Positions 16,775 to 26,262 of a stretch of 59,546 nucleotides of DNA are shown here, in pieces. Source of the DNA: CAYWMD01 sp964458575 (GTDB lineage: Bacteria > Verrucomicrobiota > Verrucomicrobiia > Limisphaerales > JADLHS01); the NCBI GenBank assembly GCA_964458575.1, contig CAYWMD010000041.1:1-59546 (forward strand). Direction: 5' to 3'. The notes beneath the pieces are model-generated. The model was not told the DNA's origin, ran no database searches, and was given only the letters and a program-made list of their open reading frames with translations. A program made the position numbers and the translations under genes. Within the stretch, counting starts at the first letter, position 1. The number at the start of each line of letters is the position of its first letter.

Positions 16775-19396
16775 TCACGCCCGCTTCGTGAACTTGATTT
16801 CCTTCACTTCGATGTTGCCGGACTTCACATCGAGGAACGGCTTGCCCTTTTTCACCCCCACGATCCCGTAGCCCGTGGCGGTGGACAGGAAACTGCGGAA
16901 GTCGCCTTTGATGCGCGGTTGGACATACAGGATTTTTTCCACGGCGTCGTAGCGCGCGCCGGTCAGGCCCTGCAACAACGCGTAGCTGGACATCGCCCGC
17001 GCATACCAATGACCGCACTCGTATTCGTTGAACGGATTCCGCACACGGCCGTCGTAACGGTCGCGCGCCACCCGCACCACGTCCAAACCTTCGTCCACCA
17101 GGCCCATCAACATCATGTGCGCCGCCGCCTGATACTCGATGCCGGTCCAGACTTCGTTGGAATAAACGAACGGCAGCGACAGCGCGCCGCCCTTGGGCCA
17201 GGTGCAAAGCAACAACCCGCCCTCCTCGCCGCACGCGTAACTCGGACGCTGCGGGTTCGGATGCGTGGTGAGGTCGTATTTGAGGTTGTATTTGTGGACG
17301 GCCTTGACGTGGCTGGCGATTTTCTTCGGGTCCACCACCTGCCCCACGCCGCAAACCAGCGCCAGCCACGACCCGAGCACGCCATCGGAGAGACAGCCGC
17401 GGCCGTATTGATATTTCGGGCCTTCCTTCTCCAGCAACTCCTGCGCTTCGGGGGTGTATTTGCCCACCATGCTGCTCATTTCGAGCGGACTTTTCGCGCG
17501 GAGATTTTTCCATTCAACCTTCTGGATGAAATATTCGCCGTCGAACAATTCGTTCTCCATGCGCTGAACGCCCTTTTGCAACAGATCGTCGTACAGCGGC
17601 ACGTTGTCGCCGAGCGCGCGACCCATGAGCGTGGCCGCCGTGAGTGCGCCGAGATAAAAACTCGTGCACATGCCGTCCGGCCCCCAGAACTCGATGTCGT
17701 AGGTGTTGTGGTGCGGTTCCTCCAACCAGCCGCGGTGGCTCGGATCCCATTCTTCAATGCAGTAATTCAGGCTGGTCTTCACGTGCGGCCAGAGTTTGCG
17801 CAGCCATTCGGTGTCGCCGCTGATGCGCCACTCACGATAGACTTTCATGATGCCGCCGAGTTGGCCGTCGGACGCGGCGTGAAAATCATGACGCACGGGC
17901 CGGATGGGCAGGCCGGCGCGAAACTGCTGATGGCCGCGGTCGTCCTGCGACGGGCCGAATTCCGTTTCGCGCAACGTCCGTTCCAGTGTCGGGAACAGGT
18001 GCGGCACAGCTTGCGCGTAGTTCCAAACGTGCGTGCACGAACCCGAACAACAACCCGTCGTGTCCGAGCAACCTTCAAATCCCCAGAATCGTCCGTCCGC
18101 CTGGCGCAATGCCGTCGGCGTTTTCAGAATCGTGAGGTTCGCCGCCACGGCTTCGATGACTTCCGGCGGGAGCGTGGAATCGTAGAAACAATCGCTGAAG
18201 CGTTTGGTGTTTGCGCGCAGTTTGTCGTAATCGTCGCGCCAGTACGCCGTGACTTCATCAATGTTCGCGAACCGCCCGGCGTACCAGGGCTTGTAATAAC
18301 CGGGGTCGGCCGTGTCCCCTTCCGGTTGCTTGCCGTAACGTTGATCCGTCCGGCCCACGTACCACGCGAACCGCAGCACGATGGTTTTCGCTTCGCGCGG
18401 CGCGAGCGTGAACGGCACAAACAACGTCGCGCCCGGCGACGCGCCATCTGCGGTGGTTGGCGGGCGATCGTAGCATTGCCCTTCGGCAATGTCCTTCCAC
18501 GCGATGGTGAGCGCATCAAACCAGCCGCCCCGAAACCACACGTGATTCACCTTGACCGCAGGTTCACTGACCGTGGCCGTGAACGCGCCCTCCTCCCAGC
18601 CGCGATCGTTGGGCGCGGCGTTCCAGAACATGAAGCCACCCGGCGCGGACTTCACTGATTGCGTGTTCGACTTTTTTTCCGCCGGCATGAAATTGCGCGC
18701 GTTCCAGGAAAACACAGCCTCCAGCGGTTTGCTGGTCTTGTTCGTGAACCGATATTCTAGCGCGGCGACCGGCAGGCTGGCATTGTCCGGATCACCGGGT
18801 TCAAACGGACTCCAGCCGGTGATTTCCACGCCCAACGGGACGTCCTTGTCCTCCAACGTGACCGTGCTGAACGGAAAACGGGCGTTGAACTTCGCCTTCC
18901 GAAAGCGCGGCAAGCCGAAGCAGTACTCCCCCGAGCCGTTCCCGCTGCCTTTCTGGCCAAACTTTTTCCAATCGGGCACAGGTCCTTCCAACACGCGCGC
19001 CACGTTGTTTTTGCCCTTTATGCAAATCGCGCCAAAAGTTTGCGGCTCGTTGAACACATCCGGCCGGTTGCGCAGCGAGACATGCGAAAGCGCACCCGTG
19101 CCTTCGAGGCAGATCATCCCCGCGCCGATGCCGCCCATCGGGAACGCCACACGATTGAGCCGGTCGCCGGAATATTCCGTGTTGTATTTCGATTTGCCGC
19201 GCGCGGGTCGGACCGGTGCGGACGCAGGTGTACTACTTTCGGTGGTGACGCTGAACATCGCCGTCCCACCGCCGCCGCCCGCCTGGGCCATGGCCGAGGT
19301 GGCCGCGGCGGCGCCGAGCGCGCCGACGCTGGTGGCGGAGAGTCTGAGAAAATCCCTGCGTTTCATTCCGGAGTGCTTGTGCTTGGCATGTGACAT
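16775..19396 (-). CDS. GH116-family glycoside hydrolase (Tat-exported)
   Basis: 873 residues. The N-terminus MKRRDFLRLSATSVGALG (residues 11-28) is a twin-arginine signal, so it is exported folded. Next comes the GBA2-type N-terminal beta-sandwich (residues ~65-370; NTEYSGDRLNRVAFPMGGIGAG), then the (alpha/alpha) barrel of the DUF608/GH116 catalytic domain (~420-870). HHNTYDIEFWGPDGM near residue 566 corresponds to the region of the family's acid/base Asp, and EVWTGIEYQAAAHMM to the substrate-binding segment. Relatives are beta-glucosidases, beta-xylosidases and glucosylceramidases; the exact substrate cannot be read. A monocistronic gene. Confidence 0.9.
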   Translation of the reverse strand: MSHAKHKHSGMKRRDFLRLSATSVGALGAAAATSAMAQAGGGGGTAMFSVTTESSTPASAPVRPARGKSKYNTEYSGDRLNRVAFPMGGIGAGMICLEGTGALSHVSLRNRPDVFNEPQTFGAICIKGKNNVARVLEGPVPDWKKFGQKGSGNGSGEYCFGLPRFRKAKFNARFPFSTVTLEDKDVPLGVEITGWSPFEPGDPDNASLPVAALEYRFTNKTSKPLEAVFSWNARNFMPAEKKSNTQSVKSAPGGFMFWNAAPNDRGWEEGAFTATVSEPAVKVNHVWFRGGWFDALTIAWKDIAEGQCYDRPPTTADGASPGATLFVPFTLAPREAKTIVLRFAWYVGRTDQRYGKQPEGDTADPGYYKPWYAGRFANIDEVTAYWRDDYDKLRANTKRFSDCFYDSTLPPEVIEAVAANLTILKTPTALRQADGRFWGFEGCSDTTGCCSGSCTHVWNYAQAVPHLFPTLERTLRETEFGPSQDDRGHQQFRAGLPIRPVRHDFHAASDGQLGGIMKVYREWRISGDTEWLRKLWPHVKTSLNYCIEEWDPSHRGWLEEPHHNTYDIEFWGPDGMCTSFYLGALTAATLMGRALGDNVPLYDDLLQKGVQRMENELFDGEYFIQKVEWKNLRAKSPLEMSSMVGKYTPEAQELLEKEGPKYQYGRGCLSDGVLGSWLALVCGVGQVVDPKKIASHVKAVHKYNLKYDLTTHPNPQRPSYACGEEGGLLLCTWPKGGALSLPFVYSNEVWTGIEYQAAAHMMLMGLVDEGLDVVRVARDRYDGRVRNPFNEYECGHWYARAMSSYALLQGLTGARYDAVEKILYVQPRIKGDFRSFLSTATGYGIVGVKKGKPFLDVKSGNIEVKEIKFTKRA

Positions 19397-19483
19397 AACT
19401 GGCCTTTCGGCTGATAAACTTTCGCGTGCCAGTTTTATGCGAGCGCGGCGGGTTGACGCAAGGAAGTAATCCGCCCGGCGCGA

Positions 19484-20005
19484 TCAATTCGCCGCGGGAT
19501 GAGTGGAAACAAGCTCCCGCGCCCACTTCCGGCAGAACCACAACGGGAGGAAACCGAACACGCCGAACGAACAATCAATCAGCCGCCACCAGAACGGAAT
19601 CCCGCGCACCGCACCGAACACCAGCGCATACGGAATCACCAGCCCGCAGGCAATCAAACCAAAGTCGAACAACCAGCGGTTGCGCACCGGGTCGCGCAAG
19701 ACACCGACAAAGGCGATGGCGATTACGAAGTGGCCGAATGCCAGCCAGTCCGTGCCGTAGAAAAGCAACGGATGTTTTTCATTCACCTCTTGCAATGACG
19801 CGTGAACGTTGACCAGCCACGCTGCCCAAACAGGAGCATTGGTTGAGGCGGGTGCGCTCACCATTTGCCGCGCTCCAGTCCAATTCACCAACCACTCCAA
19901 TTCGGTGACGAGCGGGATCGCCGTCGCACCGCTCAAGACGAGGCCGAGGATGAAGAACCAGGTCAGCGCTTTGATCTGGCAGCGGAGTTGCAATTCACGG
20001 TTCAC
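19484..20005 (-). CDS. Small integral membrane protein, unknown
   Basis: 173 residues from a GTG that overlaps the upstream gene's stop (GTGA). Four hydrophobic segments are evident (about 13-35, 88-108, 115-140, 143-162), with a periplasmic loop after the first. I do not recognise the family. Translational coupling to the DUF1361 protein suggests that they work together in the membrane. Confidence 0.7.
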   Translation of the reverse strand: MNRELQLRCQIKALTWFFILGLVLSGATAIPLVTELEWLVNWTGARQMVSAPASTNAPVWAAWLVNVHASLQEVNEKHPLLFYGTDWLAFGHFVIAIAFVGVLRDPVRNRWLFDFGLIACGLVIPYALVFGAVRGIPFWWRLIDCSFGVFGFLPLWFCRKWARELVSTHPAAN

Positions 20006-20718
20006 GCTTCAGCATTCTGTTCAACCGGAGTTGCGGCCGGTTGCGGTCGTGGCAAGTGCGTCAATGCAAACAACAGCACATAGGCGATGAACAAAAACGT
20101 GGCGAACAAGACCGGAAACGCAAACGTGTTCGCGCTGGCCAGCGGATCGGATGCCCAGCGACTGATGCCGTGGTACACTCCCACCGGGTTGGTCAGCACA
20201 TCCCAGCTGTTGAAGCGCAGGAAGCGTCCCAGGTAAACGCCGTAGCTGCTCAAGCCCGCCACCGCCGCGACAAAGAACCAGCTCGCCGCCCGCCCGTAGA
20301 TCCGCGCCACGACGGATTGCATCAGGTAAAGCGAGACGAAACCCAGAACCAATCCCGTGAACGCGCACAGCAGAATCAACGTGAGGTCCACCCAGAAGTG
20401 TTGCAGCCAGCCACGGGTGACGTGAATCAGGTCCGTGAAAATGTACGGCGCGTTGGGAAAGAACAGCAGCCACGCGACCGCCAGCACACCGAAGCGCCAA
20501 TTCCGGCGCGTGCCGGTCTTGAAATGATCACACGCCAGCGTCGCGAACAGCAGCGGCAGCCACGCCAGAAACAGATTCCAAACCAGGAAGGCGTAGCGAA
20601 TCTGCCAGGTCCACACGATGCGCGCGGTCACGAGCGCAACACACACAATGGAAGCAAACGTCAGCGCCAGCATCGGCGTGGCGGTTTCGCGTTTGTAGAG
20701 AAGATTGATTAGTTTCAT
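20002..20718 (-). CDS. DUF1361 membrane protein
   Basis: 238 residues from ATG 20718 (a TTG three codons earlier is unlikely). Six or seven membrane helices with the DUF1361 signature: FLVWNLFLAWLPLLFA, then FFPNAPYIFTDLIHVTRGW and LILLCAFTGLVLGFVSLYLM, with conserved RFLRFNSWDVLTNP. Function of the family is unknown. It overlaps the small membrane protein downstream by 4 bp and follows the radical SAM gene by about 50 bp. Confidence 0.85.
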   Translation of the reverse strand: MKLINLLYKRETATPMLALTFASIVCVALVTARIVWTWQIRYAFLVWNLFLAWLPLLFATLACDHFKTGTRRNWRFGVLAVAWLLFFPNAPYIFTDLIHVTRGWLQHFWVDLTLILLCAFTGLVLGFVSLYLMQSVVARIYGRAASWFFVAAVAGLSSYGVYLGRFLRFNSWDVLTNPVGVYHGISRWASDPLASANTFAFPVLFATFLFIAYVLLFALTHLPRPQPAATPVEQNAEA

Positions 20719-20768
20719 AAGTTTCAAGCCTTCAATGTTCGGTTCAGCCTCCGGTTATTCGCTTCGGA

Positions 20769-22214
20769 TCAATTGGTGACGGCCCCATTCGGCAAAAGGG
20801 GCACGGCCGCGGTAGCCGTTTTCGTTGGCAACTCAACCGGTTTGCCCGCTGCGCGCATGGGGACTGGTTGCCGCGCCGGTCCCGGATCGAATCCCGCATC
20901 CCCAAAATTCCGCAGCGCTAGATGGTAGCCGAGATTGCGCGGGATGTTCCACCACAGGCCAGTTAGCGAGCGCGCCATGCGTTCGATGATGGACGGGATC
21001 GAGTAGAACTGCCGCGCCGCCCATTCCGTGCCCATCAGCAGTTCGTTTGGCGACATCATCGCCGGTTGAAAGACCACGTCCTTCTTGCCGTTGTATTTTG
21101 ACCAGTCGCGAGTGAGAATCCGACCTGCCGCATCGAGACGTTTGAACAGCGGCGTGTTGGGAAACGGCACGAGCACGCTGACGGTGGCGGAATCGAGTCC
21201 CGCTGAACGGTAGAACTCGACCGTCGTCCGGAAAATGGTCCGGTCGTCGTGATCGAATCCGAAGACGACGCCCGCCTGCACGGCGATGCCGTGGGAGTGG
21301 AAGCGGCGAATCACTTCGCGGAATTCGCCGGCGTGATTGTGGCGTTTGTTGGCAACGTTCAGGCTGGCTTGCGAAATTGTTTCCAAACCCAGGAAGAGAG
21401 CCTTGCATCCGCTCTTCGCCGCGAGCGACATGAACTCGTCGTCGAACGCCACGTCCGCCGTGCATTGACTGGTCCACCAACGTTTCAACGGCGCGAGGGC
21501 GGCGAAAAGTTCCTTGGCGTAGGCGCGGTTGGCGCCGAGGTTGTCGTCCCAGAAAATCAGGGCGCGTCCGGGCATGCGTTTGACTTCGTCCACAATTTCG
21601 CCCACGGGCCGGTAACGCATCCGGCGCTGATACATTTGCGGGATGGTGCAGTAGTCGCAGGCAAACGGACAACCGCGCGTGGCGATGGTCACGCCCCTGC
21701 CGTAAGCCCGGCCTTTGATCAAATCCCAGCGTGGCGCGGGCATTTGTTTAAGGTCGGGTAGCGCGCAGGACCGGTAAACCTTTTTCATTTCACTGCGCTC
21801 GAAGTCCGCCAGCAATTGCGGCCAAACCAGTTCCCCTTCGCCGACCACCACCGCATCAGCGTGTTGCGCCACTTCGTCGGGCATCAACGTGGCATGCGGC
21901 CCGCCAATGACCACCGCCACGCCGCGCCGACGGAACTCCAGTGCCAACCAGTAAGCGTGCGGGGCCGCCGGGGTGTTGGCGGTAATGCCGACGAGGTCCA
22001 CGGGTTTGTCGAAATTAACACGCTGAACAATTTCATCCGTGTGACTGACCTCCCAATGTGCTGGCGTGTGCGCGGCGAGCAACGGCATGGTGAGTTGCGG
22101 AAAACGAATCAACCGTCGGTGACGCACGAAGCGCGAGGACTCGGACTCGGCGGTGATCAACTCAACGCGGTAACGATGCGGCGAATCCCCTCGTGGTTTC
22201 TCCTTCATGGCCAT
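20769..22214 (-). CDS. B12-binding radical SAM protein, paralogue A
   Basis: 481 residues. An N-terminal cobalamin-binding Rossmann domain (VDLVGITANTPAAPHAY, GGPHATLMPDEVAQHADAVVVGEGE) lacks the classical DxHxxG motif, as is common in this class. The radical SAM core has CPFACDYC near residue 185, ligating the 4Fe-4S cluster. The C-terminal region (YNGKKDVVFQPAMMSPNELL) matches the DUF4070-type tail found with HpnP/HpnJ-like enzymes. Relatives methylate or rearrange unactivated carbons in lipids or natural products; the substrate here is unknown. A second paralogue lies at 24644-26224 with only membrane proteins between them. Confidence 0.88.
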   Translation of the reverse strand: MAMKEKPRGDSPHRYRVELITAESESSRFVRHRRLIRFPQLTMPLLAAHTPAHWEVSHTDEIVQRVNFDKPVDLVGITANTPAAPHAYWLALEFRRRGVAVVIGGPHATLMPDEVAQHADAVVVGEGELVWPQLLADFERSEMKKVYRSCALPDLKQMPAPRWDLIKGRAYGRGVTIATRGCPFACDYCTIPQMYQRRMRYRPVGEIVDEVKRMPGRALIFWDDNLGANRAYAKELFAALAPLKRWWTSQCTADVAFDDEFMSLAAKSGCKALFLGLETISQASLNVANKRHNHAGEFREVIRRFHSHGIAVQAGVVFGFDHDDRTIFRTTVEFYRSAGLDSATVSVLVPFPNTPLFKRLDAAGRILTRDWSKYNGKKDVVFQPAMMSPNELLMGTEWAARQFYSIPSIIERMARSLTGLWWNIPRNLGYHLALRNFGDAGFDPGPARQPVPMRAAGKPVELPTKTATAAVPLLPNGAVTN

Positions 22215-22247
22215 CCGTTGTTGCAGAATTATTCCGGTGTACGCGCG

Positions 22248-23024
22248 TCATTCCACGTTGCGCCGGCGGTTCGTTGACCGGTCCGAGTCGGCCATGTCTA
22301 GGCAATGCATCCAGTGCGACAGGAAGAAGCGTTTCTCCTCCGGCAAGAACGTATCCGCGCGTCCCACAATGGGCCGCAACGCCGTGGTCATTTGCAGCAC
22401 GACCAGCACGAAAATGACTATCCACGTGTTCAGGCCCGCGCTCGACCGCGCGTTCGAGTGCGAAAAGGCCGCGTACAGAAAGCGCAGGCCGAACCCCGTC
22501 GCCACGCACCAAAAGAGGAGATGCAACGCGCCCATCCAACAAAGCGAGTTCGTGGATTCCGAAAACAGCCAGGCCACCGGCGCGAAGCCGATGAGCAGAA
22601 TCGTCATCAGCATCAACAGGCCCGAAACCATCCCGACAATTTCCACAAGCCGCGCCTGCGAACCGCTCAAACACCCGAAGATGTAAAGGCTCGGCAGGCA
22701 GATGACGGTTGAGACCAGCAGCCCGCCGGCGATTTTCACGGGCGCCGCCGACCATTGTTCGTGCCCGGAAAACGAGCCGACGATGACGCCGTAAATCAAA
22801 CTGCACACGGCCGAGATGAACAGCATTGCGGCGATCAATCTGCCCGCGCCCGGCTGCCGCAGTTGAAACATCAGCCGGCGTGGCTGGCGCAGGATGGCTT
22901 CGATGGCTCCGGCAAGGCCGCGGATGGGTTGTTGCTCCTCCGCATTCTCGCCGAGCGGCCGCGCGCGGGCCGGCGGGATTTGCGGAGGGATCAGTGGTGC
23001 TTGGGGTGGATTGTTCATGTTCAT
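22248..23024 (-). CDS. YIP1-like multi-pass membrane protein, paralogue 1
   Basis: 258 residues: a proline-rich cytoplasmic N-terminus (PPQAPLIPPQIPPARARPLG), then a helix-rich segment and five hydrophobic helices between residues ~65 and 225. The layout and the GSFSGHEQWSAAPVKIAGGLL segment resemble YIP1-type integral membrane proteins. The next gene upstream has a similar plan (MGWWRDPMQALYVAIKLPLIMLL), so the two are probably paralogues acting as a pair. Role unknown; location between two radical SAM genes suggests membrane lipid or cofactor traffic, which is speculation. Confidence 0.65.
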   Translation of the reverse strand: MNMNNPPQAPLIPPQIPPARARPLGENAEEQQPIRGLAGAIEAILRQPRRLMFQLRQPGAGRLIAAMLFISAVCSLIYGVIVGSFSGHEQWSAAPVKIAGGLLVSTVICLPSLYIFGCLSGSQARLVEIVGMVSGLLMLMTILLIGFAPVAWLFSESTNSLCWMGALHLLFWCVATGFGLRFLYAAFSHSNARSSAGLNTWIVIFVLVVLQMTTALRPIVGRADTFLPEEKRFFLSHWMHCLDMADSDRSTNRRRNVE

Positions 23025-23057
23025 GGTTCAGCAGTGTTGATGGTTGGTTTGTGCAAA

Positions 23058-23762
23058 TCAGAAAAGGTCTCCGACCGTCCAATACACGTTCTCAAAGAAG
23101 TTCCCTCGGAACGCGTCCTCGCGCAGAAACGCCACCGGCAGACCGGGCGAGCCGATGAACGGCCGCCCAATCCAGACAAGTTGGCTGCCAAGAAAAAGGT
23201 TCACCGCCAACCACGCGAACAAAACGCGCCACGCGACGGCCTTGCTCCGGCCAAGTTGCGTCAACAGTTGAAACAACCGCACGTTTCCGGCAATGCCGGC
23301 AAAGGCGATGGCGACGGTGCAGGTGAGTTTGATCAACGCATAGGTTGCCGTGACCTTCACATCCGGCGACATTGGCGGCGCGTTCCAAACCAGGAATCCC
23401 ACCAACGGACTAAACGCGCCGAGTATCGCCGAGGTGATGGCGAAGCTCATCAATACGGCGAGCAGGGATTGGCGCAGCGAAATGTTCAATCCCAGCAACG
23501 GCGCGAGCATGGCGTTGAGCAGCGCGTTGCCGAGCGTGACCAGCAGCATGATGAGCGGCAGTTTGATGGCGACGTAAAGTGCCTGCATCGGGTCGCGCCA
23601 CCAACCCATCGTCGCCCCGTAACAACCCGCGCCCAACACGATGACGGCGATGTGAAACGCAATTCGCCGCGATTCGAAATGCGCCGCCCAGTGTTGAAGC
23701 GCCTCCGGTTCGCCACGCAACAGCGTGCCGAGTTCGTGCGGATGGGAAATAGTGGTTGTCAC
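23058..23762 (-). CDS. YIP1-like multi-pass membrane protein, paralogue 2
   Basis: 234 residues from GTG 23762 (beginning MTTTISHPHELGTLL when decoded). The frame stays open to a GTG at 23828 but the extra 22 residues lack family character. Five membrane helices; the CYGATMGWWRDPMQAL and IKLPLIMLLVTLGNALLN segments parallel the neighbouring gene. It starts 34 bp before that gene. Function unknown. No clear ribosome-binding site is seen, so the start is uncertain. Confidence 0.6.
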   Translation of the reverse strand: MTTTISHPHELGTLLRGEPEALQHWAAHFESRRIAFHIAVIVLGAGCYGATMGWWRDPMQALYVAIKLPLIMLLVTLGNALLNAMLAPLLGLNISLRQSLLAVLMSFAITSAILGAFSPLVGFLVWNAPPMSPDVKVTATYALIKLTCTVAIAFAGIAGNVRLFQLLTQLGRSKAVAWRVLFAWLAVNLFLGSQLVWIGRPFIGSPGLPVAFLREDAFRGNFFENVYWTVGDLF

Positions 23763-23871
23763 GGGTTGAAACAATTGATGCTTACCCCTCACCGATCCGC
23801 AGACGTAGGACAGCAAAGCGCGTCTCACGAAATTTCAAACTGTGTCCGCTTCGCCGGCCGTCTGGCGACAC

Positions 23872-23915
23872 TTCTCCCTCTCCCGTCGGACGGGAGAGGG
23901 CCGGGGTGAGGGCGG
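23872..23915. repeat. CTCTCCC...GGGAGAGGGCCGGGGTGAGGG element
   Basis: One arm of the GGGTGAGGG repeat family, itself a short hairpin (CTCTCCCGTCGGACGGGAGAG core). It sits directly downstream of the membrane protein gene at 23925-24647. Full double-arm copies occur at 28018-28179 and inside the RND permease at 33553-33708. Confidence 0.75.
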
Positions 23916-23924
23916 TTTGGAAAT

Positions 23925-24647
23925 TCATGCCTCGCCCTCCTGTGCAGCAACAACTGAAACCGCCAGTGTGCGGCGCGTCCACAATTCTCGCGCCAATCGA
24001 ATCACCGGCGCGGTCATCAGCACGAGTGCGACGCAGAACAATGGCCAGTTGAAACGCTCCGGCAGCACGTTGCGAATAACGTCCACTCCCTGATCCGCAA
24101 CGCGGATGGCATCCGCCATGAAAACGTAAAGCGCCAGTGCGATGCCGATGGAATTGAGAACCCACACGCGCCAATTCGACAACAGTGGGGCGGGTTTTCG
24201 TTCAAATTGGCTGGCCAGCGTGCCCCACAAAATCAGCAGCAGCGCAATCGAAACCGGCGCCAGCACCGGCCCCCACCACGGCAGCGGCAGCAGGAATAGG
24301 ATGTCCCAATCCAACAATGAGTTCGGCCAGCCGTACATCGCCTTGAGGAAAATGTAGTAGAACACGTCCCAGATGCCGAACGAGACTGCCATGTATCCAA
24401 TCCGCGCCCGCCAGGTCCGGCCCGCAAGCACACCCACGGTGACGTGCATGATCATTGTGGCCAGTTCGCGCGCCAGTTCCACCGGACCGAGGCTGCCGAT
24501 GATGGGCAACGGTTCGGCTTGATACGGCTCCAACCGGTCAATCATCGTGCGCAGGTAAAAGACGACGGCGGATTCGACCCACGCCATGGCCACGGCAAAA
24601 ACCGCCACGGTCCACCATCGGGTGAGATTGCTTGAATTGGTTTTCAT
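23925..24647 (-). CDS. Integral membrane protein, unknown
   Basis: 240 residues from ATG 24647, which overlaps the stop of the upstream radical SAM gene by 4 bp; the frame is open further upstream but that lies inside the radical SAM gene. Six hydrophobic helices are visible (about 10-30, 55-75, 82-100, 118-138, 155-175, 195-215), with conserved-looking acidic residues WVESAVVFYLR in the first. The family is not recognised. Coupled translation with the radical SAM enzyme suggests a shared pathway. Confidence 0.7.
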   Translation of the reverse strand: MKTNSSNLTRWWTVAVFAVAMAWVESAVVFYLRTMIDRLEPYQAEPLPIIGSLGPVELARELATMIMHVTVGVLAGRTWRARIGYMAVSFGIWDVFYYIFLKAMYGWPNSLLDWDILFLLPLPWWGPVLAPVSIALLLILWGTLASQFERKPAPLLSNWRVWVLNSIGIALALYVFMADAIRVADQGVDVIRNVLPERFNWPLFCVALVLMTAPVIRLARELWTRRTLAVSVVAAQEGEA

Positions 24648-26224
24648 ACGCTTGCAGGGAACGGAGTTGAACAGGAACAGGCGGCGTCGAGACTCGCAGC
24701 ACCGGTTTTCATTGTGGCCAGTCGCCGTCGAAATGACAAATGCCGTAACCGGGTCAGTTCCACCAGTGGTCGCCAGGCGGCGTGCACCAGCCGGTGCTTG
24801 ATGAGAAACCGCCAGAGCCGGTTCGAGCGTTTGTAAAGATAACAACCCGCCAGATACGTGGGCAGCGCAGACAATGTTGCGGGTCGCCGCCGCCAGATGG
24901 ATGCGTGAGAAAACAGCCGGCGATACAGCCAGTCGTAACCGAGCAGCAATTCCTCCGGTGTCATTTGCTTCGGGCGAAAGACCACGTGCGCGGTGTCGTA
25001 TTTTTCCCAGTCGCGATGCAGGAGCCGACCTTCCGCTTCCATTTGCCGGAACAACGGCGTGCCCGGATACGGCGTGAGAATGTGAAACGTGGCGCATTCC
25101 ATCTGGTTCGCCTCGATCCATTGCACGAGCGTCGTGAACGTGTCCTTGCGGTCGCCATCGAAGCCGACCACAAAGCTCCCGTTCACCTGGATGCCGTGTT
25201 CGTGAAATATCCGGACACGCCGCGCATAATCCTCGGCCCGTGGCGTGCGCTTGCGGGCGTCTGCGAGGTTCTGGTCCGTCAGCGATTCGAACCCGATGAA
25301 AACTCCGGTGCAACCGGCCAGCGCCATCTCGCGAACCAGGGATGGTTCGTCCGTCACGTCGAGCGTCACTGCTGCGCTCCAGATTTTTTCCACCGGACGC
25401 AGCGCGCGGCACAAGGCGCGCAGATAGTCGCGCTTCGATCCAAGATTGTTGTCAATGAACACTGCGTAGGGCTGGCCGTTGTCCGCAAACTGGCGGCGAA
25501 TGTCCTCCGGCTCGCGCACCCGATACGGCATCCGCAAACCGTCCGTTGCGAGGTAGCAAAACCCGCAGCGATTGTGGCAGCCGCGTGTGGCGATAAGGCT
25601 GGTGGTTGTTAGAAAGCTCGCGCGTGGGGTCAAATCGCGTCGTGGCGCCGGGTCCAATTTGTAGGCCCGTTCGTAGGTTGCTTCGTAACGCGGTTTCAAC
25701 AGGCCGCGCTCCACGTCCCGCAGAATCTGTGGCCAGACCTGCACGCCGTCGCCGATGGCCACCGCATCGGCGTGCGGTGCGACTTCCTCCGGACACGACA
25801 ACGTGTGCAGTCCACCGAGAACAACCAGGCTGCCCTGCGCGCGGAGCCACGCGGCCAGTTCATAGGCGCGCTTCGCAAACGTGAGATGCACGGTGATGCC
25901 GACAACTTCCGGCAGTGGCTCTGACGGCGGTGGGCCTTGCAACAGGTTTTCGTCCCAGTATCGCACCTGCCAATGTTCCGGGGTCGCGCCCGCCAGCGAA
26001 GTCAACGCCAGCGTCGGCGTGAGCACGTGTTTGCCGAAACTGCCGTGCGGCGACTTTGCGTAGAATGGATTGATGAGCAAAGCGGTTCGCCGTTGGGGCG
26101 AGCGGCGCGGACGCGTTGGCAGCGGCGGTGGTTCGGACATTTCCTTCGGCAGCCACAACGGTTTGCGCGGCTGGTAAAAGGGGTCGTCCGGAACATTGTC
26201 GGTTAGATTGGAAAGCAAATTCAT
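24644..26224 (-). CDS. B12-binding radical SAM protein, paralogue B
   Basis: 526 residues with a good ribosome-binding site (AGGAG) before the ATG. A cobalamin-binding domain (VVGITVHLTFAKRAYELAAWL, GGLHTLSCPEEVAPHADAVAIGDG) is followed by the radical SAM core with CHNRCGFC near residue 218 and FVVGFDGDRKDTF. The C-terminus YDTAHVVFRPKQMTPEELL matches the tail of paralogue A. The N-terminal 45 residues are Pro/Arg rich and probably disordered. The two enzymes may act on one substrate in succession. No cobalamin riboswitch is visible upstream. Confidence 0.88.
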   Translation of the reverse strand: MNLLSNLTDNVPDDPFYQPRKPLWLPKEMSEPPPLPTRPRRSPQRRTALLINPFYAKSPHGSFGKHVLTPTLALTSLAGATPEHWQVRYWDENLLQGPPPSEPLPEVVGITVHLTFAKRAYELAAWLRAQGSLVVLGGLHTLSCPEEVAPHADAVAIGDGVQVWPQILRDVERGLLKPRYEATYERAYKLDPAPRRDLTPRASFLTTTSLIATRGCHNRCGFCYLATDGLRMPYRVREPEDIRRQFADNGQPYAVFIDNNLGSKRDYLRALCRALRPVEKIWSAAVTLDVTDEPSLVREMALAGCTGVFIGFESLTDQNLADARKRTPRAEDYARRVRIFHEHGIQVNGSFVVGFDGDRKDTFTTLVQWIEANQMECATFHILTPYPGTPLFRQMEAEGRLLHRDWEKYDTAHVVFRPKQMTPEELLLGYDWLYRRLFSHASIWRRRPATLSALPTYLAGCYLYKRSNRLWRFLIKHRLVHAAWRPLVELTRLRHLSFRRRLATMKTGAASLDAACSCSTPFPASV

Positions 26225-26262
26225 TTTCTCCTGGGGTTTGTTGGTGGTTCTCCTTGTTCGTG

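Noticed and set aside
24648..25412. Long open frame ahead of the membrane protein at 23925-24647
   Set aside because: It overlaps the radical SAM gene in a different frame; the radical SAM frame has the cluster motif and homologous tail.
26225..26262. Cobalamin riboswitch upstream of the radical SAM genes
   Set aside because: The gap is only 38 bp and no B12-box-like sequence is seen there or ahead of 22214.
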